NCBI GenBank assembly: GCA_032191485.1
Contig: JAVDOI010000019.1
Span: forward strand, 8,982,284 to 9,046,283
Origin: Leptoclinus maculatus
Lineage: Eukaryota; Chordata; Actinopteri; Perciformes; Stichaeidae
DNA length: 64,000 nucleotides
Direction of reading: 5' to 3'
In this document: positions 26,210 through 38,700 of the stretch, piece by piece
Layout of the letters: the number at the start of each line of letters is the position of its first letter
Position numbering within the stretch: position 1 is the stretch's first letter
Program-made: the position numbers and the translations under genes
Notes under the pieces: model-generated
Seen by the model: the letters and a program-made list of their open reading frames with translations, nothing else
Databases searched by the model: none
What the model was told of the DNA's origin: nothing

Positions 26210-28687
26210 TCTATCTTTTTTTTGTGTGTCTGTGTCGTGCTCGTCTCATCTCTCTCTAGTCTCTCCATGTAACACTCAGTCGCCTTTCTTATGTTTTGTC
26301 GATTGCCCTGCATCCTGTGCGGTGACAAAAAGAAGAAGCTGGTATAGCTGATGGCCTGCTGCCACTTTCATCACTACATATGTTGCTTTGGCAGGGGGTG
26401 TTATGGGTCAGGCTGGGAGCCTGATGAGCGACCAACAGGAGCCCAGTGAGGGAGAGCACATAGGGACCGTTTTAAAAGACACTCTCATCAGACCAACACA
26501 GCAGTAGCAGGGGATTCCTGCGTGGGTGTTGATATGGGGGCAGCACACATTCACGGTGTTGTTTTTTTCTGGCAGTGTGACATGTGAAAATACACGACAC
26601 ATCTTGGATTCTCAGGGTGTCGTTGGTTGATGTTTTAAAGACGATACCTTAGTGTTAGGCATATGTGCAACATGCTGCACCAGCTCCACCACCAGGTCTC
26701 TTAAACTGAAGTCAAGTCCTCAAAAGGTAGCTCACTGAAAATAGACAGTATTTAGAAAAGAAATTCCATTCGCCTTAAAGTGACAACAAGCTGCCAGAGG
26801 CTTTCTGTATATTGGTCACGATTCTGCACTATATTATACTCCCACATGTGAAAATGCTTCATAGATCTGCAAGATGTGGTTAGGTAATCCACAGTGACAG
26901 GTTGTTCTTGCTAAACCACACCCCCTGCCAACCACATCTAGCAAAACCCTAAGACAGAAGCCACACTGCAAAAAATAATGAACACTTATAATTTTAGCTT
27001 TCAGGTCATTTGCAAATATCTTTATAAACTTTTTTTAAAGTTAAAATAGATCTACCTCTGCTTAAAATCTGACTTGTTTCCAAAGAAATTAGATATTAAA
27101 TAATGTTCTTAAAGCACTAAATAATTTTAATCAAGGGTGCTCTGTGGAGTTTTCTTGTAAACACCAAAATGCATTGTGTGTATCCTTGATTTATAACAAA
27201 AGTGAACATTTCATATTCATGTAGGACCAACGCTCATATTAAATAACTGTCAATTCAGGAAAAGGTTTAGACGACTTTAGCTCCATCAAGAAATAATTAT
27301 CTTACTTGCTAGAAATAAGACTTAATACCAAACTAAAAAATGTGTGGTCAATACCCCTTCACATTTAAGCAGAGCAAAATTCTTAACATATCCGATATCA
27401 AGTGACTAACAACACAATCCAGCATAGTAATGAAAGTGGGATTTTTCCATTGAAGTTGAAGAGGAGCAATTAATTCCATTTCAAAGATCAATTGCAGTGC
27501 GCAAGCAAGAGTGGGAGGACAACTTATCGCACAGTGTCACAGACTGTGATTACTCCTGCTGTCGAGACTTATAGTCATATTAATCCTACAATGAAGTTGC
27601 TCATTAGAGCTTGACCCAACACTGTTTGGTCCTCTGCCACATTGGTTTTGACATGCGGCAATGTATCACTGCAGGTGGTTCCCATGGGGTGTGTTGTGTG
27701 AACACTCCAAGTTTTAATTAAAACACAGTGTTCTCTGGATCTCTGGTTTCACTCTTCTTTTGAAATTAAATAGCCATACAGCATGCAAATCATACATACT
27801 GTGAAAGCCTTGGTGAACATTGAACCTGTTATACATAATAGAGACACGTTTGGGTTGTTCCAGGTTATGAAAAATCTCATTGACACTAGCTTTGTCTTTT
27901 TTTAGCTAATTATGTAGTCACTCCTTCACCCATTTACTATCTACTTTCAACATTTAAAACTACAGACTTTAGATTGTTTATTAGACTTTGAGATGTCCAT
28001 GGGCATGTACTGACTTAAAATGTATTATTTACTGCAGACTTGATGGCTTATTAAAAAGTGATAAACTTGCTAAAAAAAGAAAAAGCAATGCCTTTCTGGA
28101 GAGGATAAACACCAACCAAATCCAATCAACGCAGTAGTTATTAACTTATCAACCCATAATGAAGGGTGTCTAGTTAAAATGTGTTCCCAAATTGGGCTGC
28201 AGGTAATTATTCTAATTGTTGATTAATCTGCTGATTACTCCCTTGACTGATTGCTTTTCAATGAATTGTCAGGAAATAGTGAAAAGAGTACATTGTAAAA
28301 ACTCACAGCTTAAGATGATGTATTGAAATAGCTTGTTTTGTCCGACTATCATTGAAAAAACAACAATATATTCAATTTACTATCATATACGAGAAAGAAA
28401 ATAATCAAACACTAATGTTTGAAAAGGTTGGAAACAGAAAATGTTTGACATTTTTTATTTAAAAATGTCTAAAAACTATTTATTGCTTATCGGAAACAAA
28501 TATAGCCTTTAAGAGGAGACCATTTCTAATCACTGTATGTGCAAATACATGTCACAATAAATCAATAAACAGTGTATCTTTCATAGAGAAAGGACATTCA
28601 ATAAGTCTTCAGCGACTTTAGTATGACACTGATTAGAATTCTTCTGTTTTATGTTATACATGCTTTATGTTTAAGAAGATGTTGCCT

Positions 28688-28806
28688 GAATGGTGGAGCT
28701 GTCCATGGTTCTGAATAAGAGCTGTCCATGGTTCTGAACGGTGGAACTGTCCATGGTTATGGATAGGCGCCTTCCATGGTTCTTAACAATAGAACTGTCC
28801 ATTGTT
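28688..28806. repeat. Imperfect tandem repeat, about 24-bp unit, five copies
   Basis: Five diverged units share agctgtccatggttctgaa. A related word (gtccagtctatggttcgga) recurs after the following dispersed repeat, at 28985-29005. Confidence 0.7.
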
Positions 28807-28859
28807 CAGCCGTATACGGCATCTCTACATCCCCTCCTCTGCATTTTTAATATGGTAAC

Positions 28860-29000
28860 CTCCGTTCAGTGGTTGAAAAAAGCATCGCGACGGCCGTAAT
28901 TCAAGATGGCGACGGCGAAATCGTCGAACTTGAGGCTTCAAAACGTCAGTCCACAAACCAATGGGTGACGTAATGATGACGTCGTCCAGTCTATGGTTCG
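28860..29000 (+). repeat. Teleost-type dispersed repeat carrying CRE-like sites
   Basis: The stretch with caagatggcgacggcgaaat, caaaccaatgggtgacgtaa and gtccagtctatgg matches, from memory, a repeat common in teleost genomes. It contains TGACGTAA at 28966-28973 and TGACGTCG at 28977-28984, both CRE-like. It lies about 1.1 kb upstream of the urocortin coding exon. Confidence 0.5.
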
Positions 29001-29530
29001 GAATTATGAAACTGTCTTTGGTTTTATTGGAAGCTGTCTGTCGTCCTGAGCAATTAAATCTTACAGACCGTGTCTTTTTTTTATAAAAATGTCTTTACTT
29101 GGCCAGCAAAGTGTTAATTTGAGGTTTACTGCTTCATCGTGTGAAGGGTAAAACAGACACACAAAAAGTCTCTGACTTCATGAAAAACAAAACAAAGTTT
29201 GTCTTTGTAGATATGGTCGTGATGTCTGCTCACCGACGGGAAGTCATATTTACTAACTTTTTTTTTTTTTTAATTTACCACTACATCACTGCATCACAAC
29301 CAATGGGCTACTTCAGAGCAAACCAAAATGTCATCGGGATGACGTTGTTGCTGGCGTAGGGCTGCAGTTTGATGGCTCCTACTAAATGAATGCAGTGGGA
29401 ATGGACGAGCAAGACACGCTGCTGGTCAGACAGTGCGCACTGCTGACCTCCGCACACGTTATCAGTTCATCAGGATTTCTTTTCACATTTTAGCTTCAGA
29501 GGATTTCTGCCTGGTTGTTTTTTCTTTGCA

Positions 29531-29586
29531 GGGATACGTGTTGGGGTGATCCTTCTTACTGTATTCTTTATTGTAGGACACGAGTG
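29531..29586 (+). other. Possible non-coding first or middle exon of the urocortin gene
   Basis: A pyrimidine tract and AG (tttctttgcag) precede this stretch and a consensus donor (gagtg|gtaagt) follows it. CRF-family genes usually have a 5' non-coding exon and the whole prohormone in the next exon, so a spliced 5'UTR is expected here. No transcript evidence. Confidence 0.3.
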
Positions 29587-30073
29587 GTAAGTTTTACGAA
29601 AATTATTACTTACATGTTTGTGCCTTTAAACCTTTGCCCTGTGGTCCAAAATAGACATGAAATGTTCTTGTGCAAAGACTTAAACGCTTTTCTGAAGACA
29701 AGCTGAACTTGCTCAGAACTATCGATCTTGAAACAAAATCGTACACTATTTTCCCTAAAACCCTATTTTTAATGAGAGAAGGGAGATATAAAAGTGTTAT
29801 GGGGACCATTTCGCTCAATTTCAATGTAAGTTACCATATTTAGTTATTGTGAGAGCAGTGTGAAGACTGATTACACCTTATTTTGAGAATCCCTTTATTC
29901 TCACCCCGTTTCTGTTACTTACTTTTACATTAATACACGTAGGACTGTAAAAATAAAATAGCTTGTGGACACTGAGATGTTGTAAACATGTTAAAGACAG
30001 AAATAAAATGGCATAAAGTCAACATTTTTCTTCCCTGTCCCTCTTCCCATGTGTTAGTCCCAGAGGGCACAGC

Positions 30074-30502
30074 ATGCTATCGTCCCTGAAGACCCTGCTG
30101 CTGCTCTTGGTCCTGTGCACGCCGACCTCCAGTCTGTGCCTGCGGAGCTACCAAACCCGCGACGACCTCGTGTGCGACGAGGTCCGGAGCGACGTGGACG
30201 ACTGGGGGTCCCTCCTGCAGTCCGCAGATTATCTCTCCTCCTCCTCCACTTATTCTGCCGAATCCAGCCGGGAAAAAAGGACTTCAAATCCCACAAACTA
30301 CCGCTTCGTGAGCCGGACGAAGCTTAGAGGGCAGATGCTCCGCAACAACAGCAAAGGGCCCCGGAGGAGCAGACTGACCCTGTCCCTTGACGTCCCGACC
30401 AACATCATGAACGTCCTCTTTGATGTCGCTAAAGCCAAAAACATGCGAGCCAAGGCGGCCGAGAACGCGCGCATGCTCGCTCAGATTGGACGGAGAAAGT
30501 GA
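30074..30502 (+). CDS. ucn3l: Urocortin-3-type prohormone
   Basis: CRF-family peptide precursor of 142 residues in one exon; an acceptor (gtgttag) lies at 30057. Residues 1-22 form a hydrophobic signal peptide. A propeptide of about 78 residues with two Cys and a Ser-rich part follows and ends in RRSR. The predicted mature peptide is 38 residues (starts LTLSLDVPTNIMN, ends ARMLAQI), followed by GRRK: a Gly amide donor and basic cleavage residues. Length and sequence match mammalian urocortin 3 (38 residues, TLSLDVPTNIMN) rather than urocortin 2. Urocortin 3 is a selective ligand of CRF receptor 2 in stress, feeding and islet control. It sits downstream of col7a1 in the same orientation, where mammals carry UCN2, so the paralogue name is uncertain. 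Confidence 0.9.
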   Translation: MLSSLKTLLLLLVLCTPTSSLCLRSYQTRDDLVCDEVRSDVDDWGSLLQSADYLSSSSTYSAESSREKRTSNPTNYRFVSRTKLRGQMLRNNSKGPRRSRLTLSLDVPTNIMNVLFDVAKAKNMRAKAAENARMLAQIGRRK

Positions 30503-32600
30503 ACATGTTGGACAATTTAGATGTAACAGCCATGACCAGTGTTGGCCTCCTCGTTACTCAAATGTAATGAAATTACTTCGTATTGACTTTTACATCAGGC
30601 TATTGGTATTAATTTGTTTCTTCAGGGGAAGATTGTTTTATTTCCACTCACACATTACAGGTAAAAGAAGCATGTTTGCATATTTAATTTGCTCTCATGT
30701 TAAAGGTGCTTCAAAAGTCTTCTATTATTTTTTTTTTCCCAAAACACCAGAAACCTCCTTTTCGGACTGTGAGCTAATGAAACTCTGTTACTAAAAGTTG
30801 AATGATGATGTCTGAATTTTTGGTTTATGTTTTCGGACAACTCAGCATTAAACTAATAAATGATACAATATTTGGCTGCATACATGTAGTAAAACTATAA
30901 CATTTACAAAGTTCTTTACTCTTAACTTAACTTTTAAAGTTTTATTTATAGTCTACAGTTTTGGTTAAAACCATATTTGTGGTCGGAATAATACATGTAT
31001 TTCTCATCACTATCAGAAATGTTGTAGCAACAAAGTAACTATCTTTAATCAAGAAATAAGGTTAAGAGCAATACGGAGTTATTTTACTTGTATCAAGATT
31101 ATGAACATTTCTGGCAAGAAAACATGAGGCATGATTTGCATTAACATTAATTACATTCATTGTCTCACCCTTTGGCAGATTCCTTTCAAATCTGAAAAGA
31201 AGATTTTAAGGTTGATGGACTTTTACATTTCCACTGTCAAGATGAGCGTGAGCTGCAAAGCAGGACTGCTTTACGTAAAGACAAGCCCTTAGATTTGTGT
31301 TGTCCCAGAGTCATCAAATTTTAAATGTTGGACTGAACAAGAAGAGCAAAGCTGCACAGTTTGCTGTTCAGAGGTTCACATGGGAGCCTATAATGGTTCT
31401 AGATTATTGTTTGAAACATCAACAGTGGCAGAAACACCACACTGAACACTGACTCAAATACTGTACAAACCAACTGCAAGATCCTAAAATACAGTAAAAA
31501 TGCAAGTGCATGAGAATATGTGTTCATCAGATGTCTGTTATTTTTGTACTCAAAATAAAAGATTATTTTTCCGCAAATAAAGCAGATGTAACTAACGACA
31601 TGTGCCCTTTTTTATATACAGTATTTTGAACCATGGTATCCTTACAATATTCTTATATATAATTCCTCTACTATCGTTAAGGCTAATATTAGAGCCTGAA
31701 TGATACATCAGCATGTCCAGTTGTATTGGCAAATATAAGCCTATCATATATATATGTATATATATTTTGTTTATGATTATTAAAATATCATACAAGACTT
31801 AAAAATCTCAAATCTCAACTGGATGAGAAGTTTGTTTATTGCTGCGTCTAAACATGTGGTCATGTAGTTCCCCTGTCTGAGACAAGACACACTACTATGT
31901 CGACATCTTGTGGCCATTTGACCTAACAACACACCAGGTTGTGTGTTAGCTCTGCATGTGTGCATCTGCTGATCTGGTGAATACATTTAAATGTATGTTA
32001 TGTCTTCTTAATACCTGTGCATGTCAATAATGTCCTCCTCTGGCTTACCAACCAGGCAAAGTGGGACAATCAAACAATCAGGGGTCCGAAGGCTCCAGGT
32101 TCACTGTGGCTTTTAGAGGACTTGCAAATTTGTTTTGGCCCCATGACGACAAACCAAATGAAACAAAGCTAACTTGGGACATGTGTATTGCAGCATAGCA
32201 GTAGTGGTTGGTTTCTAAAGTTGTTGTTTTTTAAATCAATGAAGCTGCCATGCTTTGTCCAATATGTGCTCTGTACCTGGTTGGTACTTAGATGCAGCAC
32301 AATGCACACATATGCAATGCACAGAGAGAAGGCATTCAGTGGGAAAGAAAACCTTAAGTCCCTTTTTCTAAATCCTGATCAATTATTTCCTGATACATTC
32401 AATGTTTGTATGCTTTTCACTTGCTTTAATTTGAGCTATTGGATAGCCAAAAAACTGCAATATATCGGCCTTTTTATTCAATTAGAATGACTGAATATAA
32501 TAACGTTTTTATAATTGTTACCAATCCTAATGAAGGACTTAGTGACCAATAACGTGTTGTACTATATTATGTGTCTTGGTTTCTTGTCAGCAGCGACCCC
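30503..32600. other. Urocortin 3' region and intergenic DNA
   Basis: AT-rich. Candidate poly(A) signals include an AATAAA-like motif near 30855 (aactaataaatgat) and AATAAA near 31554. No protein or RNA gene is recognised up to the copg2 promoter. Confidence 0.5.
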
Positions 32601-32757
32601 TGCTGGCCGTGGCGCGGAATGGTTTTGACGTAAGTTCCGTTGACGTGGACGCATTAACCGGAAGTGAGTTTTCATTTTGGCTACGTGGAAGTAGCTTCTC
32701 TTATGATCAAGGCTGAGAGTATCCGTTGCCCTCATCGGTCAGCTTCATACCGACATA
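32600..32757 (+). promoter_or_regulatory. copg2 promoter and 5'UTR region
   Basis: Locally GC-richer, with no TATA box seen. It contains a CRE-like TGACGTAA (32626-32633), a TGACGTGG (about 32640-32647) and a perfect ETS core CCGGAAG (32658-32664) about 95 bp before the ATG. Such CRE/ETS sites are typical of TATA-less housekeeping promoters. The transcription start was not determined. Confidence 0.5.
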
Positions 32758-35700
32758 ATGATTAAAAAGTTTGACAAGAAGGACGAGGAGTCTGGTAAGA
32801 TTGGAGAGCTATTATTTAAAAAAATTGACAGCTTTTGAAAAATGGAAATAGTGTCTGTACTGCCGAGATATTGGACGCTTTGGAAGCTAACGCGGGGCTA
32901 GCCTGTTAACGTAACTTTAGCTAGTCAGCTAATACCTGCTCGTTAATCGTGGCTTGTAGGCTCATTTCTATTTATTTAACTGGTTATGCAGGTCTAATGT
33001 TACCCGATTTGCAGTTTGTAACCGGTTGTGTTTAATGTCACGATAATGCTAACGCCTTACTTCAGCAAAGCTTAGCGTTAGCATTGCAAGCTAGACAGTG
33101 TCAGCTGGATGTTGTGATGTTATTTTTGCTCGATAAATGAAGTGTCCTCTCCGACCAGGAGCTCAAAATATAGATTGATGAATCTTGCTGCAGTGGTGCT
33201 TTGATTTAAAGGAGATCTGCCTTCACATTTACAAGTGTCGCTTAGCCTACATGTGTATTAGTTATTGAGCCATCTGTATTGAATACACGTAGCATACGCT
33301 GGTGACAAAGTCGTTTCCGTGTGCTGGCTTTGAATGACACGACAAAGGGTTTAGCGTTAACTGAACGTCTGACTCTACTGTTTCGACATTTAGGAAGTGG
33401 GTCGAACCCTTTCCAGCACCTGGAGAAGAGTGCCGTGTTGCAGGAGGTAAAGTCTGCACTTGATACATTGCTTAAAATCTGCACATATAGAAGACGACAA
33501 GTATCCGCTGAAGAAACAACATCCTAACCACTGACAAATGATAAACGTGTCCCTTCTCGTTCACAGGCGCGTATCTTCAATGAGACCCCTATCAACCCAA
33601 GACGATGCCTCCACATTCTCACCAAGATCATCTACCTCCTCAACCAGGTAAGATGTTGTTTGACAAAAATGTGAAGTAGCTTTTTAATGGCAATGTGTTT
33701 GTGTCTGCTCGCTCACATGTCTTTGTTTATTAAGGGAGAGCATTTTGGGACCACAGAGGCCACGGAGGCCTTCTTTGCGATGACCAGGCTCTTTCAGTCC
33801 AATGATGTAAGTTATTCATTCATTCATTAGTTAATGGGTTAGATACTTCATGTTTTTTTTTTAGATGACATTTCAGCTCAAGTTGCATATCTTCAGTCTG
33901 TAGGAATCAAATATAACTACACTAAGCTTATACTCTTTCTGTTTCACTCAGCAAACCCTGAGAAGGATGTGTTACCTGACCATTAAAGAGATGGCCAACA
34001 TCTCTGAGGATGTTATTATTGTCACTAGCAGGTTTGTAACATGACGTTAAATATCTTTTATTATAACCTGTATGCAAATACTGATATTTCTCCCAAGAAG
34101 TTTATTTGTTGTTGTACTGCAGCTGCTATTATCCAGTATATACAACATTTAGATTTCTCTCATGTTGTTATGAAATTTGACTTTTTTTAAATGTGTGTTT
34201 GTAACTGTTTTAATGTGTTCCATTTTCTTTTAAGTCACACTGTCTTTAACAAGTCGTTAACTCCTTGTGTGGTATTTAACAGCTTGACCAAAGACATGAC
34301 AGGGAAGGAAGATGTTTACAGAGGACCTGCTATCAGAGCCCTCTGCAGGATTACAGATGTGAGTGCCCCTTCACCTTATTGTCTCCCCTTCTCTTCCTTC
34401 ACCTTGTCATCTCATCTCATGCAAGAAAGAAAATATCCCGAGTACAGTATTTAATTCATATTATTTGTTTGTTATGTTGTCCTCTTCTTTTCCACAGACA
34501 ACGATGCTGCAGGCCATTGAGAGATACATGAAACAGGCTATTGTTGACAAGGTGCCCAGTGTCTCCAGCTCAGCCCTGGTCTCCTCACTGGTAAAAGATG
34601 TTTCATATTTTACTTACTCATCCAAAAGTATGTCTTGTCATAGTATTTATTAAAAAGTCGTAGTACAGTAAAAAAAAAAGGTCATATTATAGTATTTCCA
34701 AGACATAAAAATGCCGATCTGGATTACCGATATCTGATATCTGCTCCTGTGTACTGTATCATATCGCATGTTTGGTGGGTAATCCTTTGTCTTTGTGCGT
34801 GTTCAGCACATGGTGAAGATGAGCTACGATGTGGTGAAGCGTTGGGTGAATGAAGCCCAAGAGGCTGCTTCCAGTGACAACATCATGGTCCAGGTGGGTA
34901 ATACAGACTTGCATAAGGACATGTGAATTCATGGTATTTTGAAGTCATCTATTGTGATTGTGTAGAGGGGAAAAAAATATGTCCGTTAAAACTTTATGGA
35001 GTTCAATTTCAATGCCGTTTCCTGTGTGTGTGTCCCGTATTCCAGTACCATGCCCTGGGCCTGTTGTATCACCTCAGGAAGAACGACCGTCTTGCCGTCA
35101 CCAAGATGCTCAACAAGTTCACCAAGTCTGGTCTCAAGTCTCCCTTTGCCTACTGCATGCTCATCCGGATCGCCAGCAAACTGCTGGACGAGACGGAGGG
35201 AGGGTGAGTAAGACCGTCTGATGCTCAAGCAGAAACGCACCAGGACATCTGGGTACTTGCATTTTACAGCGTTGTGTTCTGTCTCCGTGTTTTCAGTCAC
35301 GACAGCCCCTTGTTCGACTTCATTGAGAGCTGCCTGAGGAACAAGAACGAGATGGTGGTGTATGAGGCTGCCTCTGCCATTGTCCATATGCCCAACTGTA
35401 CTGCTCGGGAGCTGGCCCCTGCTGTGTCTGGTCAGTAGTTTACTCACTCCTCCATACTTTTTTTTCATGTCTAACTGTCTAGTTGACCGAGAATAGAATG
35501 ACGTGTTGGCGAGTCTCGATGTGAATGTATTTGTCTTCCTGCAGTGCTGCAGCTCTTCTGCAGCTCTCCCAAAGCAGCCTTGAGATACGCTGCAGTCAGG
35601 ACCCTCAACAAGGTACAGCTTCACTCTCCATCCCTCCTTCACGTGGCTTTTTTTGCACTATGTTATTATTCACCTGTTCTGACAAAACGCTGTATGATTA

Positions 35701-38700
35701 AAACCAGACTGTTACACTGGATGAGCTATTCCCTTTGTGTCCACTAGGTGGCCATGAAGCATCCCTCAGCCGTGACTGCGTGCAACTTGGACCTGGAAAA
35801 CCTGATCACGGACTCCAACCGCAGCATCGCCACACTGGCCATCACCACTCTGCTCAAGACCGGCAGCGAGAGCAGCGTGGACCGACTCATGAAACAGATC
35901 TCCTCGTTTGTCTCTGAGATCTCTGACGAGTTCAAGGTCAGACACTGAACCAGGCAGAACTTAGAAGTTTAGAGATGTCCTGTCCTGTGTCTGGATGTTG
36001 TGTTGGCTTTGTAACGCAATGCTTGTTGAAAGGTTGTTTTTTTAATCACCCAGGATGTCAGACTCTGTGACCTCAAAATATTAATTTCCAATATGAGATT
36101 CCCTGCTTCGTCTCCCTTTTTAATCCCGTTATTATTATTTTTTCTGTGTCCTAAATCTGTCGCTGATGCTTGTTTATTCCAGGTGGTGGTGGTGCAGGCC
36201 ATCAGCGCTCTGTGCCAGAAGTATCCCAGGAAGCACAGCGTCATGATGAACTTCTTGTCCAACATGCTCAGAGATGATGTAAGTCGCTCATTAACAGACC
36301 ACTGACCTTAACACTTTGGACTTGAGAGCTTCTTTATCAGTGATATCCTTATCCAGTAAGAGAAATGCTGCAATCACAGGTGGCCTTTTGGGAGCTTTCC
36401 TGCTTTTCTATAAGTTTTACAAAATATTTAGTTTTTAAATTACTTAAATTTGGTTTATAAGTGCTGACATTAGAAGACAGAAACCCAATAGAGGAGATGT
36501 GTTTCATAACAACAGATGATAAAGTATACATCAGTGTTGAGAGTTTATAGTCCAACAAAATGAGTGTTTAGCAAATTAAGACTGAAATCTGAAAATACAA
36601 ATAGGTGGATGATTCATTCCACCATACACTGTGTGTGGATTAGAAGGGTTCAGTCAAGCATGTATGTAGCCTGTGTACTTTTAGTCAGTCAAAGCCTACA
36701 TTGAATGTTGCAGTTGTGTTTAAGACCTCAACACGTCTCCTCTCCCCGCAGGGTGGTTTCGAGTACAAGCGGGCCATCGTGGACTGCATCATCAGCATCA
36801 TTGAGGAGAACCCAGAGAGCAAAGAGACGGGCTTGGCCCACCTGTGCGAGTTCATCGAGGACTGCGAGCACACGGTGCTAGCCACAAAGATCCTGCACCT
36901 GCTGGGCAAAGAGGGCCCACGCACCCCCCAGCCCTCCAAGTACATCCGCTTCATCTTCAACCGAGTGGTGCTGGAGAGCGAGGCTGTTCGCGCAGGTGAG
37001 ACGGAGCAGGACACTGCGTGAGCCTCACTATGTACCACAGAGTGGAGTTTTGTGTCAGAGCCTCTCTTACTTTGGCAGCACATTTGTGACATCCTGGTTA
37101 TTAATATTCACATTATTTTCATGTCATTTTACAACCAGTTGAAACGTTTGTTTTCTTCTTCCACCCTCAGCCGCAGTCAGCGCTTTGGCTAAATTTGGAG
37201 CTCAGAATGATGATCTGCTGCCGAGCGTCCTTGTTCTCATGCAGAGGTACTCATTTACTTTCACTTGCTCTTATGTGACTGTGTACTCCTACATTTCATC
37301 TTAGTATTAAAAAAAAAAAATTTGTTTTCTAATGAACATGTGATATAGTCTGACTTTAACACACGTGTCTGTTCTTATAGGTGCATGATGGACAGTGATG
37401 ATGAAGTGCGCGACAGAGCTACTTTCTACATGAACGTGCTACAGCAGAAGCAGAAGGCTCTGAATGCTGCTTATATCTTCAACGGTAAACACACACACAC
37501 ACACACACTCGGGGTACACTGGCTAAATGCGGTTCAGAGTGGCTGCTGGTCAAAATGTACAAACCACGCGTACTAAGAGAGCAGCTCACAGGGCAAACAC
37601 TCTGCAGGTGATGTCAGAAATGTTAAAGTTAACGTGTCCTCTTTTGTGTGTTGCTCTCAGGTCTGTCTGTTTCTATCCCCGGACTGGAGAAGTCCCTCCA
37701 CCAGTACACTTTGGAGCCCTCAGAGAAACCTTTCGACATGAAGAGTGTCCCTCTGGCCACAACTCCTATCACAGACCACAAATCAGGTACAACTACATAG
37801 CTATTAACCAACCTGCCCACTATACTCCACTGAGAAACTATTACTGTCAAAAATCAGATTGTTAATGTTTTTTTTCTTTCCAGATCTCGCCCCTATTGCC
37901 ACCAGCAAAATGCCAGATAAGTTGACCCCATCACGCCAGGAGATTTATCAAGGTAAGATTGTGAAATGTCTGTCCGTCCTCAGACACTGATGCTCACCTT
38001 CATACTCCGGCCTGATATAATTGAATAGAATTACAGTCTCGTCTGTCCTCTCTTTTATTTTAATCGCTCTCTCTACTTTTCCTCCATTTACAGAACAACT
38101 GGCAGCCATCCCAGACTTCCAGGGTCTCGGGCCGCTCTTCAAGTCCTCTGAGCAGGTGCAGCTGACGGAGGCCGAGACGGAATATGTGGTGCGCTGCGTC
38201 AAACACACCTTCGCCAGGCACATGGTGTTCCAGTTCGACTGCACAAACACCCTGAATGACCAGCTCCTGCAGAAGGTACCGGCTGAGACGTTTCAACGGT
38301 CATTTTTGTTTCATTAACTTGGATTTTTTTTCTGAAGATCCATTTAGATATTTTTCTGATATTCTGTCATTTCTTTATTTGGACTATTTATCAGTTTTTG
38401 CTGCGAAAAATAAAACAGTCGACACAATATTTGGAATTGTTTGAGGATTTCAGACAGTAGTTGAACTAAAAAATGTGAATACAATTGAAATGAATGTTGT
38501 GTGGTTTGTTTCAGGTCGTAGTGCAGATGGAGCCATCGGAGTCCTACGAGGTGATGGACTACATCCCAGCGACCAGCCTCCCCTACAGTCAGCCTGGTTC
38601 CTGCTACACTCTGGTCCGCCTGCCCGAGGACGACCCCACCGCTGGTAGGAACACTGGGACGTTATTGGGCTAATGGGAGCAGTGTATACTGTGACTATGA

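Larger units (their letters stand above)
26210..29500. other. Intergenic region between col7a1 and the urocortin gene
   Basis: No coding region is supported; open frames here are short and without family features. Repeats: a possible 'attaatc' dispersed repeat at 28198-28290, an imperfect tandem array at 28688-28806, and a teleost-type dispersed repeat at about 28860-29000. The region probably holds the urocortin promoter, which I cannot locate exactly. Confidence 0.6.

Noticed and set aside
34986..35642. 218-codon minus-strand ORF across copg2 exons
   Set aside because: A shadow of the copg2 coding exons, which have consistent splice sites and family identity on the plus strand.
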